Source: Elymus sibiricus
Lineage: Eukaryota > Streptophyta > Magnoliopsida > Poales > Poaceae
DNA length: 64,000 nt
Reading direction: 5' to 3'
Assembly: GCA_039707655.1 (NCBI GenBank)
Contig: CM077673.1
Coordinates: forward strand, 269,398,288 to 269,462,287
The translations under genes were made by a program, and so were the position numbers. This document shows, piece by piece, positions 1-9,705 of the stretch (its first letter is position 1; every line of letters begins with the position of its first letter). The notes below the pieces were generated by a model that was not told the origin of the DNA, made no database searches, and worked only from the letters and a program-made list of their open reading frames with translations.

Positions 1-231
1 GTCGTCGCCCTCCTCTCCGCGCGCGCCCTCCATCACCGCCGTCGCCCTCCTCTCCGCGCGCGCCCTCCGTTGCCGTTGTCGTCCTCATCGCCACCGTCGC
101 CCTCCGTCGCCGCCGTCGCCCTCTGTCACCGCCGTAGCCCTCGTCGCCCTCCGTCGTCCTCGTCGCCGGCGTCTCCCCTGCCCCCCCCCCCAACGCCGGC
201 GCCTCCCCTGCCCCTGTAAGGCACCCGCCCC
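1..231. repeat. GC-rich low-complexity tract (GTCGCCCTCC-type units)
   Basis: Imperfect reiterations of GTCGCC, CTCCGTCGCC and CTCTCCGCGCGCGCCC, ending in a C-run near 181-191. It is followed at about 216 by CTGTAAGG, which could be a splice donor, so this may be 5' untranslated or N-terminal exon sequence of the TNP1-like gene. No coding assignment is made. Positions 232-375 are unremarkable apart from repeated GTTAGAACCCTAGCT. Confidence 0.6.
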
Positions 232-375
232 TCCTCTCTCTCTCCTCTCTCTGCCTAGTTTAGTTAGAACCCTAGCTGGGTTTGTTAGAACCCTAGCTAG
301 CTATAGTTAGGTTTGTTGATTCATTTCACTATGTATTACATTGTTTGCATTTGTTTTGCCGGAATGATTCCGAGT

Positions 376-560
376 GGCCTATGTTTTGCTGTAATGTTGA
401 TTCATTTCCGTTCCGGCAAATTTCAGGCGCTCGATATGTCCACTTATTAGCAAAGGTCATGCGGAAATTTCGGCATGACTTGTGCTAGAAACTAGGACAT
501 ATCGAGTGCCCGGGATTTGCCGCAACGGGAATGAATCAACATTCTGGCAAAACATAGGCC
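376..560. repeat. Long foldback (inverted repeat) with nested inner stem
   Basis: Positions 376-441 (starting GGCCTATGTTTTGC) and 495-560 (ending GCAAAACATAGGCC) are inverted copies, 66 nt each, aligning without gaps with about 9 mismatches by eye. The 53-nt loop holds a second inverted repeat, CAAAGGTCATGC / GCATGACTTGTG (about 451-485), around AAATTT. Transcribed, this would form a roughly 185-nt hairpin. It lies upstream of the TNP1-like reading frame. Confidence 0.9.
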
Positions 561-632
561 TTTTTTATGTCATTATTCATTTTATTAGATCTAGAATTAA
601 TTGACTAGACTTAAGCGTAGGAAACACGGCTA

Positions 633-1525
633 ACAAAGATGAAGGAGGGCGTTCTGGTAATTGCGACGTCTACGAGGCAGCAAACAATTATTTTAACTAT
701 CTGGATGAGCAACGGTTGTCGTACCCCCGTGTCACATCCGAGGGTGGCACCGACACCGGCACCGACATCAGCACCGATGCTGGCAATTTAGCCGGTACAG
801 AACCGCAACCGAAGAGGATACGACGCCCAAACCAGCTCAGCACTACTAGACTGGTGGTCACGGAGGTGGACCCCGGCAATTTCGAGCCAAAACAGCCTGA
901 GGAAGCGCGCATGTGCTACGGCAATCAAATAGGCTGCATCCTACGGGAAACCGCCACCATCAACGACAGAAAATTAAGGAAGATACCGAATATGGAGCAC
1001 TTCCTCCTAACCAAGCTGCACCGGAGTTTCTTGTTCCCGGGCCGGGATGAATCCAAGTATCCTAGACCGTGGCAAGACCCGGCAATGAAGAAGATAAACA
1101 ACAAAACCATGGGCAAGTTTAGCAACGCGTTTGTCCGCCTAGAAAGTTAGGGTGAAACATCGGATCATCGTCAAAAAGCAAACCTACTCCAAGATTGTAA
1201 AGGATAATCTGACAATTACGAAAGAGCAGTTCGAAATATTCAAGGCGGCTTGCATTGCCGAAGCTGTCAAAGAAAATTCGGAGTACATGAAGGGGCTTCA
1301 AGAAAGGACCATGGGGTACCACCGCCTCGGAAGCCGTGGTTACTCGGGAAAGAGGCGCATATGGGACAAGGAGGACGCGGAACGCGAAAGTCTGGGGATC
1401 CCAGACCCTTGGCGGAGTTCACCGTCCCGCAGGAGCGTGACGTCATCAGGGCCCGGTACCGTTGAGACCCAGTCAACAAGGTTTTCGAAACGGACGCGGT
1501 CACGAGGGAGTTCATGAGACTGCTG
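633..1525 (+). pseudogene. CACTA TNP1-like gene, first visible exon (plant transposase Ptta/En/Spm domain)
   Basis: The frame is open from about 633 and includes the segment YEAANNYFNYLDEQ just before 716. It then runs as an acidic, S/T-rich N-terminal region to a stop at 1148-1150. The next frame (1152-1517) holds the conserved core with GYHRLGSRGYSGKRRIWDKED, typical of the plant transposase (Ptta/En/Spm, PF03004) family. A third frame carries the end of the domain (AEFTVPQERDVIRARYR, ending 1465), so at least one frameshift lies between about 1400 and 1440. The exon probably ends at the donor CTG|GTAATT (GT at 1526). TNP1-type proteins are thought to bind the subterminal repeats of their element. 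This copy is broken. Confidence 0.75.
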
Positions 1526-1615
1526 GTAATTATTAATTTACCCCCTAATTTTAGCTTTTGATCAATTCGACTGCATGTTTAGTCAAATTTGTAAATGATC
1601 CACGTTCCTTTTGCA

Positions 1616-2234
1616 AAAAGAGCAGCACAGGATTGCGGCCGAAAGCAACTCGCCGTCTCAGGCGTCGGCGAGGCCCAAGTGGGACACCCCTTTCAACCGG
1701 GCCTTGAACATATTGAAAAGACTCCCGGTGGACACTCAGCGGTCATATGGACGCGTGCACGGCGTCGGAGACGGCGCCACGTGGAAGCACTACTACCGTG
1801 AGGACGCCTAGGAGAGAAAGGAAAGATGGAGGTTAAACAAAATAAACATCGACAAGAAGGTTGAGATTGCGGTCGATAAGAAGGTTGAGATCGCAGTCGA
1901 TAAGAAGGTTGAGCTTGCAGTCGATAAGAAATCAGCTGAGACCAAAGAAGCGATACGACCTGAGTTGGTGAGGGAGGCAGTCCAAGCAGCGGTAGCTGCC
2001 GCAAGAGAGAAAATGGTATCTTCGTTTAGTGCCTTGATTCCTGCTGTCATGGAATGGCAGAAGCAAAATCCTGGTAAAGAGGCAAAGGCCTTTCCCCATC
2101 CAAGCTTCGTCGGGAGCAGCTCGTTTAGCGTTGCACCGCCAGCACCTGCTCCCGCACCTGCTTATAGCAGCCCGTCCTTCGTCTCTGGCGCACTCGGCGG
2201 GGCTTCGTCTTTGGCTGAGCTCGACGCCCTCACG
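1616..2234 (+). pseudogene. TNP1-like gene, second exon (coiled/charged region and proline-rich linker)
   Basis: After a roughly 90-nt intron (1526 to about 1615) the frame resumes with KEQHRIAAESNSPSQ and the family-typical stretch VDTQRSYGRVHGVGDGATW. An in-frame TAG follows at about 1809. Beyond it the frame continues as a lysine/glutamate-rich segment with an 8-residue tandem repeat, then an A/P-rich linker ending LAELDALT at a good donor, ACG|GTAACT (GT 2235). The 5' splice acceptor reads TTTTGCAAAAAG, where a TTTTGCAG would be expected, so the acceptor itself may be mutated. The exon call rests on conserved order in CACTA genes; the stop makes it a pseudogene. Confidence 0.6.
1851..1931 (+). 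repeat. 24-bp in-frame tandem repeat (DKKVEIAV x3)
   Basis: Three consecutive 24-nt units (1851-1874, 1875-1898, 1899-1922) and a partial fourth, each coding D-K-K-V-E-(I/L)-A-V. The units differ by only a few bases, so expansion is fairly recent. The product would be a short amphipathic helix repeat. Confidence 0.9.
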
Positions 2235-2329
2235 GTAACTACCTGTCACACCGGCCCTCTTCAATACATGTGTAATCTCCCATTTCCGTTGCCTTTCGGA
2301 TGTCTCACGTCGCAGACATGTCTTTGTAG

Positions 2330-3654
2330 GCCGATGAAACCCTGTGCACCATACTGTACATCATCAGCGGCCAGAAGGTGGACGTGGGAAAGGCGACGAT
2401 AGTGAAGCCGAAGGAACATTTGTTCCACGGCCGGCCGATGCCCCATGGTGTCTTCAAGGTTTCCGTGGCCAGTGTCAAAGCGGGCTATGAGAATTTGGCT
2501 CCTCTGGTCCTACAAGGGGGAGATGACGACGAGACCCCGTCACGGCTTAGCAATTGCAAGAGTTGGGTCCTATTATGGCCTAAGAATCTCCTTCGTCTGG
2601 AGACGGACGGGAGCACACCCACGACCAAGCAGCCTCAGCAAGGTATGGACACCACCACCCCACCTACCCAATTAGCAGCGCCTGTCGTGCCGGGTTATAG
2701 CGGACGGCATGAGGAAGAGGCTCCATTAGTGGCTGATGATGCCGCCGCCGTCGAAGAAGCAATGCATGATGCCATGGACAAGGATGATGACCCTCTATGG
2801 TTTCTCAACAATTCCGGCACCGGCGGCTATGATGACCCATTATTGATGGCTCAGCGGTATGAATCAGGGTTTGAGCGTGATGAGTTGATGCATGAATTGC
2901 CGGAGGCGGAATGTCTTAAGGCTGATTGCAAGAAGTCTCTCTTCCTGCAATCCTCGCAGGACACGCCTCCAGATGCCGCCTCAACCCAGCAACAACAACG
3001 TGAGGGTCGGTCATTATTGCTGAGCCCGACAACACTGGGGGCGGTGGTCAGGGACGGTATGATAGGCTCACTTCCGGTACCAAAGAAGCATAGGAAGAAA
3101 GCGAAGAAAGGCCCTAATGGCGGCAAAGCTGCTTCTATGAGCCAACCGCCTCCGCAGCCTCGGGTTGAAGACCGTATACCTATCAAAGGTTTGACCAAAT
3201 ACCATATCGTTGGTGATCCGATCCTACCTAAGGAAGCGGTAGAGGCCATAGACGACGATCTAAGGAGACTTCATGACGATGTGCTGTTGAGAGAGAAAAG
3301 CCTTATCGCCTCGACAAATCCAGGATACCCTCTCTACATGGTTAACGTGCCGCAGCAAAGGTTGTACGTCCAGACATTCCCCGTGGATAACTTCTTTCTT
3401 CGATTCGATTACATCTTCGACATGTTTCAAATGACAAGGCTGGATTTTATGTTCGTCCGCCTGTATGCCATGTACATGAACTACATCATCAGGCGCGAGC
3501 AAATATCTTATATCTGTGTCGCTGACCCGTACTTTATGCACGATGGCTTCTTGGTAGTCTGCATAAAGCATCGTGAATATGCGAGGAACTACATTGCCGA
3601 TTTCATGGTCGCCAATAAGGACAAGGAGTCGATTCTCCTTCCTTATCATCCCAT
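2330..3654 (+). pseudogene. TNP1-like gene, third exon (N-terminal part of the Ulp1-like half)
   Basis: The intron 2235-2329 ends TTTGTAG, and the exon opens DETLCTILYIISGQKVDVGKA with no internal stop for 441 codons. The first about 90 residues match the conserved module found in CACTA-linked proteins (HLFHGRPMPHGVFKVSV...). A long acidic, Q/P-rich linker (about 2640-3120) follows, then a basic patch KKHRKKAKKG. The last part, FFLRFDYIFDMFQMTRLDFMFVRLY..., is the usual lead-in to the Ulp1-like fold. The exon ends at a strong donor, CAT|GTAAGT (GT 3655). This is the best-preserved part of the gene, but it cannot be expressed normally because both flanking exons are damaged. Confidence 0.7.
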
Positions 3655-3739
3655 GTAAGTCATCCACGGATATCCTTCCTTCGATTTCAATCATTCATTT
3701 GCAAGCGTGGAGGCTAATTTGAGGTGTTCTTATTTTGAG

Positions 3740-4178
3740 CAACGAGGGGCGCGCCGTCCTCATCATTCTTTACCCCCGACTGTCCAACACTCTTTACTTG
3801 GACTCGTCAAAGAACATAAAGAAAAAGGATTACACCCACATCAAGGCTATTCTCGACAGTGCTATCTTAAGCTACGGCCAACGGGGTGGAGAGATCACGG
3901 TCAAGAAGACAAGGAAGAGCGCGCCCTACTTTAGCCATAAGATCGACTTCTGCTGCATCCAGCAACCGAGAGGTACTCTCATTGATGGATTCTATGTCCT
4001 CCACCACATGCTGGAGTACAGACGGGATTGCCAGAACCTTCGCATGTCACCTAAATCCGGCGATGCTGATATTCTGCAATGCGCAAAGAAACTAGGAAAT
4101 GTACCGGATCATCGACTCCGAGCTGAGTTCTATCACATCCAGCGTTTAGTCACTACTTTCTTTATGACGAAACTTTGA
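3740..4178 (+). pseudogene. TNP1-like gene, last exon: degenerate Ulp1/C48 protease-like domain
   Basis: The acceptor TTATTTTGAG|C keeps phase with exon 3 across intron 3655-3739. The exon reads INEGRAVLIILYPRL then LYLDSS, the beta-strand pair that in Ulp1-like (C48) proteases carries the catalytic His and Asp. It continues to CCIQQPRGTLIDGFYV, the strand that should carry Gln and Cys. The Asp and Gln are there, but Arg stands where His is expected and Asp where the nucleophilic Cys is expected. I infer a protease-like fold without activity; the domain may serve binding instead. It ends in TAA-free sequence up to a stop at 4176-4178. Family assignment is good; inactivity is inferred from alignment by eye. 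Confidence 0.65.
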
Positions 4179-4393
4179 GTTATGCATGATGAAACTTTGT
4201 GATGTAATTAAACCGTCCTCCTCAACTAGCGAAGATCACTCTAGTTAGGGTAGTTTGGGTACGATGAACTTTGTTATTTATGCTTATGATATGTTGCTTC
4301 TATTTCTGCTAACTCTGTCTCTTTCTGTTGCTCAACTATATATGATGTTGCAAATTATCGACTCATGTGACGATGCAGGTACATAGATCATCG
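4179..4393. other. Untranslated stretch between the TNP1-like gene and the small ORF
   Basis: AT-rich, with no ORF. It ends in GACGATGCAG, a good splice-acceptor context immediately before the ORF at 4394. The small ORF may therefore be a 3' exon of an alternative transcript rather than a free-standing gene. Confidence 0.5.
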
Positions 4394-4648
4394 ATGGCGA
4401 AGAAGTGCTACGCCGTGTATGTAGGGAAGGTTCCAAGAGTGTACGACGAGTGGCCTGAGTGTCAGGCCCAAGTGTACCAGTTTCCGGGCGGTAGCCAGAG
4501 AGGGTTCGATAGCAGAGCCGAAGCGGAAGATAGTTACTTGAGGTGGTGCATGCTAGCGCGAGAGAGGGATCAGAACCGGCGCCTCAAAAACTACATTATC
4601 GCGCTCTTGCACATAGTGATCGCTCTTCTCTTCTATATATTTCTTTAG
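4394..4648 (+). CDS. Small protein: viroplasmin/RNase H1 N-terminal-type domain plus hydrophobic tail
   Basis: An intact 84-codon ORF beginning MAKKCYAVYVGKVPRVYDEW. Residues about 3-55 show the signature of the small domain shared by RNase H1 N-termini (RNA:DNA hybrid-binding) and caulimovirus viroplasmin (PF01693): Y-x-V-x-x-G-x-x-P-x-V-Y-x-x-W-x-E-C, then Q-V...F-x-G and R-A-E-A-E. No RNase H catalytic domain follows. Instead a short basic linker (residues about 57-66) leads to an 18-residue hydrophobic segment (YIIALLHIVIALLFYIFL) at the extreme C-terminus, as in tail-anchored membrane proteins. It lies between the TNP1-like gene and the right terminus and is the only undamaged reading frame in the CACTA part. 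Nucleic-acid binding is known for the domain family; membrane anchoring and any role in transposition are inference. Confidence 0.75.
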   Translation: MAKKCYAVYVGKVPRVYDEWPECQAQVYQFPGGSQRGFDSRAEAEDSYLRWCMLARERDQNRRLKNYIIALLHIVIALLFYIFL

Positions 4649-4873
4649 ATATAGATGATGAGACATGTGTATGTGATGACCATGCAGTTGCTTGTATTCG
4701 AGACATGTCGACACTTAACTTGTATCGCTATATCATGATTATGATGAGACAATATGATTTGTGTTGGATGATATGATGAGACTATTATGTGTATGATATG
4801 ATGAGCATATTGCATGTCTCTGATATGATTATAATACTATACAAAACCTGTACAAATACAGCGCAAATACGTA
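4649..4873. other. AT-rich 3' untranslated-like stretch of the CACTA element
   Basis: Rich in ATGATGAGA and ATGATATG repeats, with no coding potential seen. It separates the small ORF from the subterminal repeats. Confidence 0.5.
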
Positions 4874-5143
4874 GCAGAAAAAAATACGCAAATGCGTAAA
4901 TATAGCAGTAGCGCTCTTTAGGAGGAAGCAGTAGCGCAGGTTGCCAGCACTACCGCTATATAGCGGTAGCTAAGTAGCAGTAGCGTTGGGCCGGACCAAC
5001 GCTATTGCTAAGTAGGATAGCAGTAGCACGGGTAAACCAACGCTACTGCTACAGTTAGCTGTAGCGTCGTACTAGTAGCGCCGGCACCCGCGCTACTGCT
5101 ACCCCTATTTCCAGCGCTACTACTAGCCTTTCTCCTAGTAGTG
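4874..5143. repeat. CACTA subterminal repeats and right terminal inverted repeat
   Basis: Repeated short motifs (GCAGTAGCG, GCGCTACTGCTA, AGCAGTAGC and their complements) occur in both orientations from about 4905, including the palindromic block ACCGCTATATAGCGGT (4972-4987). They end in the terminal sequence TCTCCTAGTAGTG. Such arrays are the known binding sites for TNP1-type proteins in En/Spm. The matching left end is outside the window. Confidence 0.85.
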
Positions 5144-5146
5144 ATG

Positions 5147-6061
5147 GGATAAGTGTAAAGATGCTTTCATTGCCAAGTATTTTCCTCCTACTAAGATCAT
5201 CTCCCTTAGATAAAAATTATGAATTTTAAACAACATGATCAAGAAAATGTTACACAAGCTTGGGAGAGGATGAAATTGATGATTAGAAATTGTCCTACTC
5301 ATGGTTTAAACTTGTGGATGATTATCCAAAATTTCTATGTTGGACTAAACATTGTGTCTAGAAATCTTCTAGATTGTGTTGCAGGTAGTACCTTCATGGA
5401 GGTGAACTTGGGAGAGGCCACCAAACTTCTGGAGAACATCATGACAAACTACTCTCAATGGCATGCCGAAAGAGCTCCAACTGGTAAGAAGGTAAATTAT
5501 GTCGAAGAAATGACTCGTTTGAGTAAAAACGTGGATGCTTTTATGAAAATGGTTGCTAGTAAAAATGCTCATGTTGATCCCAATTATGTGCCTTTGTCTT
5601 CCTTGATTGAGCAAAATTATGATGTTATTGATGTGAACTTTATCTCGCAAAACAATTTCAACAACAATGCTTATAGAGGAAATTTCAATGCTAGACCATA
5701 TCCCGGTAATTCCTCTAATAATTATGGAAACTCTTATGGAAATTCTTCTACAAACAATAATAGGATAACCTCTGATCTTGAGAACACCATTAAAGAATTT
5801 ATTATTTCTCAAAAGATTTTTAATACTATGGTAGAAGAAAAGCTATATAAAGTTGATGAATTGGCAAAAAATATGGATAGGATTGCTCTTGATGTGGAAA
5901 CTCTAAAAAATAAAACTTTGTCACCCAAGCATGATTTTAATGATACTATTAAATCTATCCAAATATCTATCAATGAAAGTAGGGAGATGACCGCTAAGTT
6001 GAAAGATAAGCGGGAATTCTTAGAAAAAGCTCTTCCACCCGTTTTTTTACCGAAATCATGA
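5147..6061 (+). pseudogene. Element S gag
   Basis: The frame after the CACTA terminus reads DKCKDAFIAKYFPP, then, after a small lesion near 5212-5220, NFKQHDQENVTQAWERMKLM. Next comes NCPTHGLNLWMIIQNFYVGL, the Retrotrans_gag type core of Athila-lineage elements. An N/Y/G-rich linker (FNNNAYRGNFNARPYPGNS) and a C-terminal helix with KLYKVDELAKNMDRIALDVE complete it. The gene is cut at its 5' side by the CACTA insertion, has lost codons near its beginning and meets a stop at 6059-6061. Its product would be the capsid precursor. No zinc knuckle is visible, which is usual for this lineage. Confidence 0.8.
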
Positions 6062-6226
6062 TGAAGATCTTAAAATGATTGGAACTTCTCATATTGAAAG
6101 TAAATGATAAAGGGACTGAATACGATCAACTTTAGCTAGAGAGCGTCCCGTTTGCTTGGAGGGTGATGATTCTAATGAAAAATTGAAAAAAGTGGGGTTG
6201 GAGAGGTTAAAACTTTAACTGGTGAT

Positions 6227-6817
6227 GTGCCCACTATCTTGGATTACAAGGACTTTAATTATGAAAGTTGCTCTTTAGTAGAATGCATTGCCTTTTTGCA
6301 ATCCATTATTAGTTCACCCAATTCTTATGAACAAAATAAAGCTTTTGCTCAACATATAGTAGAAGCGATGATAAAAGCTTATGATGAGAAACTTGAACTT
6401 GAAGTTTCTATCCCTAGAAAATTGCATGATGAATGGTAACCTACTATAAAAATAAAACTGAAAGATTATGAATGTAATGCTTTGTGTGACCTTGGTGCAA
6501 GTGTTTCAACAATACCTAAGTCTCTTTGTGATGTACTTGGTCTCACCAATATTCAAGATTGTTCCCTAAACTTGCATCTTGCGGATTCTACCATCAAGAA
6601 ACCTTTGGGTAGAATAAATGATGTGCTTATTATTGCAAATATAAATTATGTGCCTGTAGATTTCATTGTTCTTGATATGGAATGCAACCCTAATTGTCCA
6701 ATAATACTTGGAAGACCTTTCTTACGAACTATAGGTGCAATTATTGATTTGAAAGAAGGAAACATAAGGTTCCAATTTCCATTAAAAAAGGAATGGAACA
6801 CTTCCCTAGGAAGATAA
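6227..6817 (+). pseudogene. Element S aspartic protease (retropepsin) region
   Basis: It is in the same frame as gag, from which it is separated by stops between 6059 and 6226. It opens with VPTILDYKDFNYESCSLVECI, has an in-frame TAA at 6437-6439, and continues with YECNALCDLGASVSTIPKSL, where DLGAS is the aspartic-protease active-site motif (DSGA/DTGA family). PIILGRPFLRTIGAIID, the second conserved retropepsin strand, follows. The frame closes at 6815-6817, where RT would normally follow, and none does. The stop upstream of the active site makes it a pseudogene. Confidence 0.8.
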
Positions 6818-9705
6818 TTAAACCACCTTATGAATAAATCATGAGGGCTACTTATGGGTGGAGTGTCAAAGATGACAACACTTGAAACTATGCATTATGC
6901 CTAGCTACGGGCGTAAAACCATAGCGCTAGTTGGGAGGCAACCCAATAGTTATCTTTAATTTTTCTTTTTACTTTATGTTTGTTTTTATAATATGATTAT
7001 TTCCTCTATAATGATTGTGTTTTTATGTTTAAATTAGTGTTTGTGCCAAGTAAAGCCTTTGGGATGACTTACAAGATAAGTATAATTGATACGGTGCAAA
7101 AACAGGAAATTTAGCGTCCAGTGCAGAATTTCTATGATTTTACTGCAACGTCTTTTTGATATGAATTTTTTACACAGTATTTCTATAAAAATTATTCAGG
7201 TTATCCTAATTTTTCACAATTTTTAGAGTTAAATAAGTATAGGTTCTCTACAGATCTTTACAAACTGTTCTGTTTTAGACAGATTCTATTTTTTGCTTGC
7301 ATAATTTGGTTGTTTTGATGATGCTATGGATTGTATCGGGGGGTATAAGCCATGGAGAAGTTATAATACATCACATTATGAAATAATAAAATAAGAATCA
7401 ATTTATAATAGTACTTAAAGTATTTGATATGTTCTCTATACTAATGGATCTCACGAAGGTTTTGTTGAGTTTTGTGTGCTGAAGGTTTCAAGTTTTGGGT
7501 GCTATCACGATGGATGAAGGAATAAGGAGCAGAAAGATCCTAAGCTTGGGGATTCCCAAGGCACCCCAAGTTAATATTCAAGGAAGACTCAAGCGTCTAA
7601 GCTTGGGGATGCCCCGGAAGTCATCCCCTCTTTCGTCTCAATCCTTCGGTATGTCACTTGGAGCTATATTATTATTCATCACATGATATGAGTTTTGCTT
7701 GTAGCGTCGTTTGCTTTAGTTTGCTTTTTGTTTTTGTTTTTCCACAATCATTGTTTGCCGGACACACCCACTTTGAGATAGACACAAGATCACCATGATT
7801 TGTTAGAATACTCTTTGTGCTTCACTTATACCTTTTGAGCTTAGCAGTTGCTCTAGTACTTCACTTATATGTTTTAGAGCACGGTGGCGTATAGATTTTA
7901 TAGAAATAATTGCACTCTCATTCTTATATTTGTTTGAGAATTAATAAATGGTGATGCTAATTTACATGGGTTATAATAATAGTCCAAAAATAGTAGGTAT
8001 CCAACGAGTGTATAATCAAAACCACATGTAGCACATAAAATAGAAATTGTGGGTTAATGATATTGATGTGGAAATACGAAAGGGCATGAGTGCATGATCA
8101 ATGGTTAGTTAAAGTATTGTGAATTCGAGGGTGTTAACTTGCTGTTCATCTAAATATTTTTGTAGCATGGTGATGATGTGTGAGCATACTTATTCCTCGT
8201 TGAAAACCAAGTGTTGTTTAAGTCGGAGGCGTGTGATGGTTAAATCCTCCCAACCTCCTCCCTAGGAGCATGCGAGTAGTACTTTGCTTCGAGAGAGCTA
8301 ATAAAATCTTGCAATAAGTATGTGAGTTCTTTATGACTAATGTGAATCCATGGATGTACGCACTCTCACCTTCTCATATTTGTTAGCATCTTCGGTACCG
8401 TGCATTGCCCATTCTCACCTCGAGGATCGGTGCAACCTTTGCCGGTGCATCCAAACCCCGTGAAATGATACGCTCTGTTGCACATAAGCCTTATTATATC
8501 TTCCTCAAAACTACCACCATACCTACCTATTATGGCATTTCCATAGCCATTCCGAGATATATTTCCATGCAACTTCCAACGTTACATCAAATGACTAGTA
8601 CACTCATTGTCATATTGGTTTGCATGATTGTAAGATAGCTAGCATGATATTCCTATGGCTTGTTCATTTTTTGATATTGTTTGCTACGCTAGATCATTGC
8701 ACATCCTGGTACATTGCCAAAGGCATTCATATAGAGTCATATTATAATTTTTCATGTTGAGTTGTAAGTAAATAAAAGTGTGATGATCATCATTATTAGG
8801 GCACTATCTCAGAGAGGAAAGGATGATGGAGACAATGATTCCCCCACAAGTCGAGATGAGACTCCAAATGAAAAATAAAAGAAAGAACGAAAAAAAGAAA
8901 GAAAGAAAAAATAAAAAAAGAGAAAAATGAATGGGAGAAAAGAGAGAAGGGACAGTGCTACTACCTTTTTTCCACACTTCTGCCTCAAAGTGGCACCATG
9001 TTCTTCATATAGAGAGTCTCTTGTTTTGTCACTTTCATATGCTAGTGAGAATTTTTCATTATAGAACTTGGCTTGTATATTCCGATGACGGGCTTCCTCA
9101 AATGCCCGAGGTCTTCATGAGCAAGCAACTTGGATGCACACCCACTTAGATTCATTTGATCTTTCATACACTTATAGCTCTAGTGCATCCGTTGCATGGC
9201 AATCCCTACTCCACGCATTAATATCTATTGATGGGCATCTCCAAAGCCCATTGATATGCCTAGTTGATGAGAGACCTTCTTCTCCACTTTTACCCCTTTC
9301 AAACCTACCACCATATTCTATTACACCTTTATGCTATATCCATGGTTCACGCTCATATATTGCGTGAGTAATAAAAAGCTGAAGCGCGTTAAGAAGTACG
9401 ACCCAATTGCCTGACTTGACATTGTGGTGCTTGACATTTGTATTTATGTGGTGAAGAAGGAGCCATGCTATTCTAATATGATAAAATGAATAGGTGGTGA
9501 ACATTCTTTAAGGATCGCATATTTTGAAACTTGATGATTATGTTGCTTATGTTTATAGGTATTACTATATTAATGTTTGTTAATTCATCATTTCTCAATG
9601 ATCATACCTGCAATAGATTACATGTTGGGTAGCATGTCAAATCAAAAATTCTGTTTTTATCATTTACCTACTCGAGGACGAGTAGGAATTAAGCTTGGGG
9701 ATGCT
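6818..9705. other. Element S long 3' untranslated region and polypurine tract
   Basis: No coding signature in six frames; the ORFs present are short. It contains several copies of TAAGCTTGGGGA (near 7538, 7598 and immediately before the LTR), an A/G-rich tract and TTGGGAGGCAACCCAATA. The stretch from 7758 on recurs at 23883-24395 plus 42245-43681, as part of the tandem duplication. Confidence 0.7.
8866..8931. repeat. A/G-rich (GAAA)n-like tract
   Basis: Runs of GAAAGAAAGAAAAAA; the equivalent tract in duplication copy 2 is at 42845-42905. Confidence 0.9.

Larger units (their letters stand above)
1..5143 (+). mobile_element. CACTA (En/Spm) DNA transposon, right-hand part
   Basis: The right end reads ...TCTCCTAGTAGTG, the complement of a terminus starting CACTACTAGGAGA, which is the classic CACTA end. 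The bases just outside (ATG, 5144-5146) are a candidate 3-bp target duplication, but the left terminus is outside the window so this cannot be confirmed. Inside are a TNP1-like gene with a plant transposase (Ptta/En/Spm) domain, a degenerate Ulp1-like C-terminal region, a small separate ORF and subterminal repeats. No TNP2-type transposase is visible; it would lie to the left if the element is full length. The sequence to the right is Gypsy gag, so the transposon inserted into a retrotransposon. Confidence 0.9.

Noticed and set aside
4367..4393. Longer start (GTG at 4367) for the small CACTA ORF.
   Set aside because: The ATG at 4394 follows a likely splice acceptor and starts directly with the conserved domain; the extra residues are not part of it.
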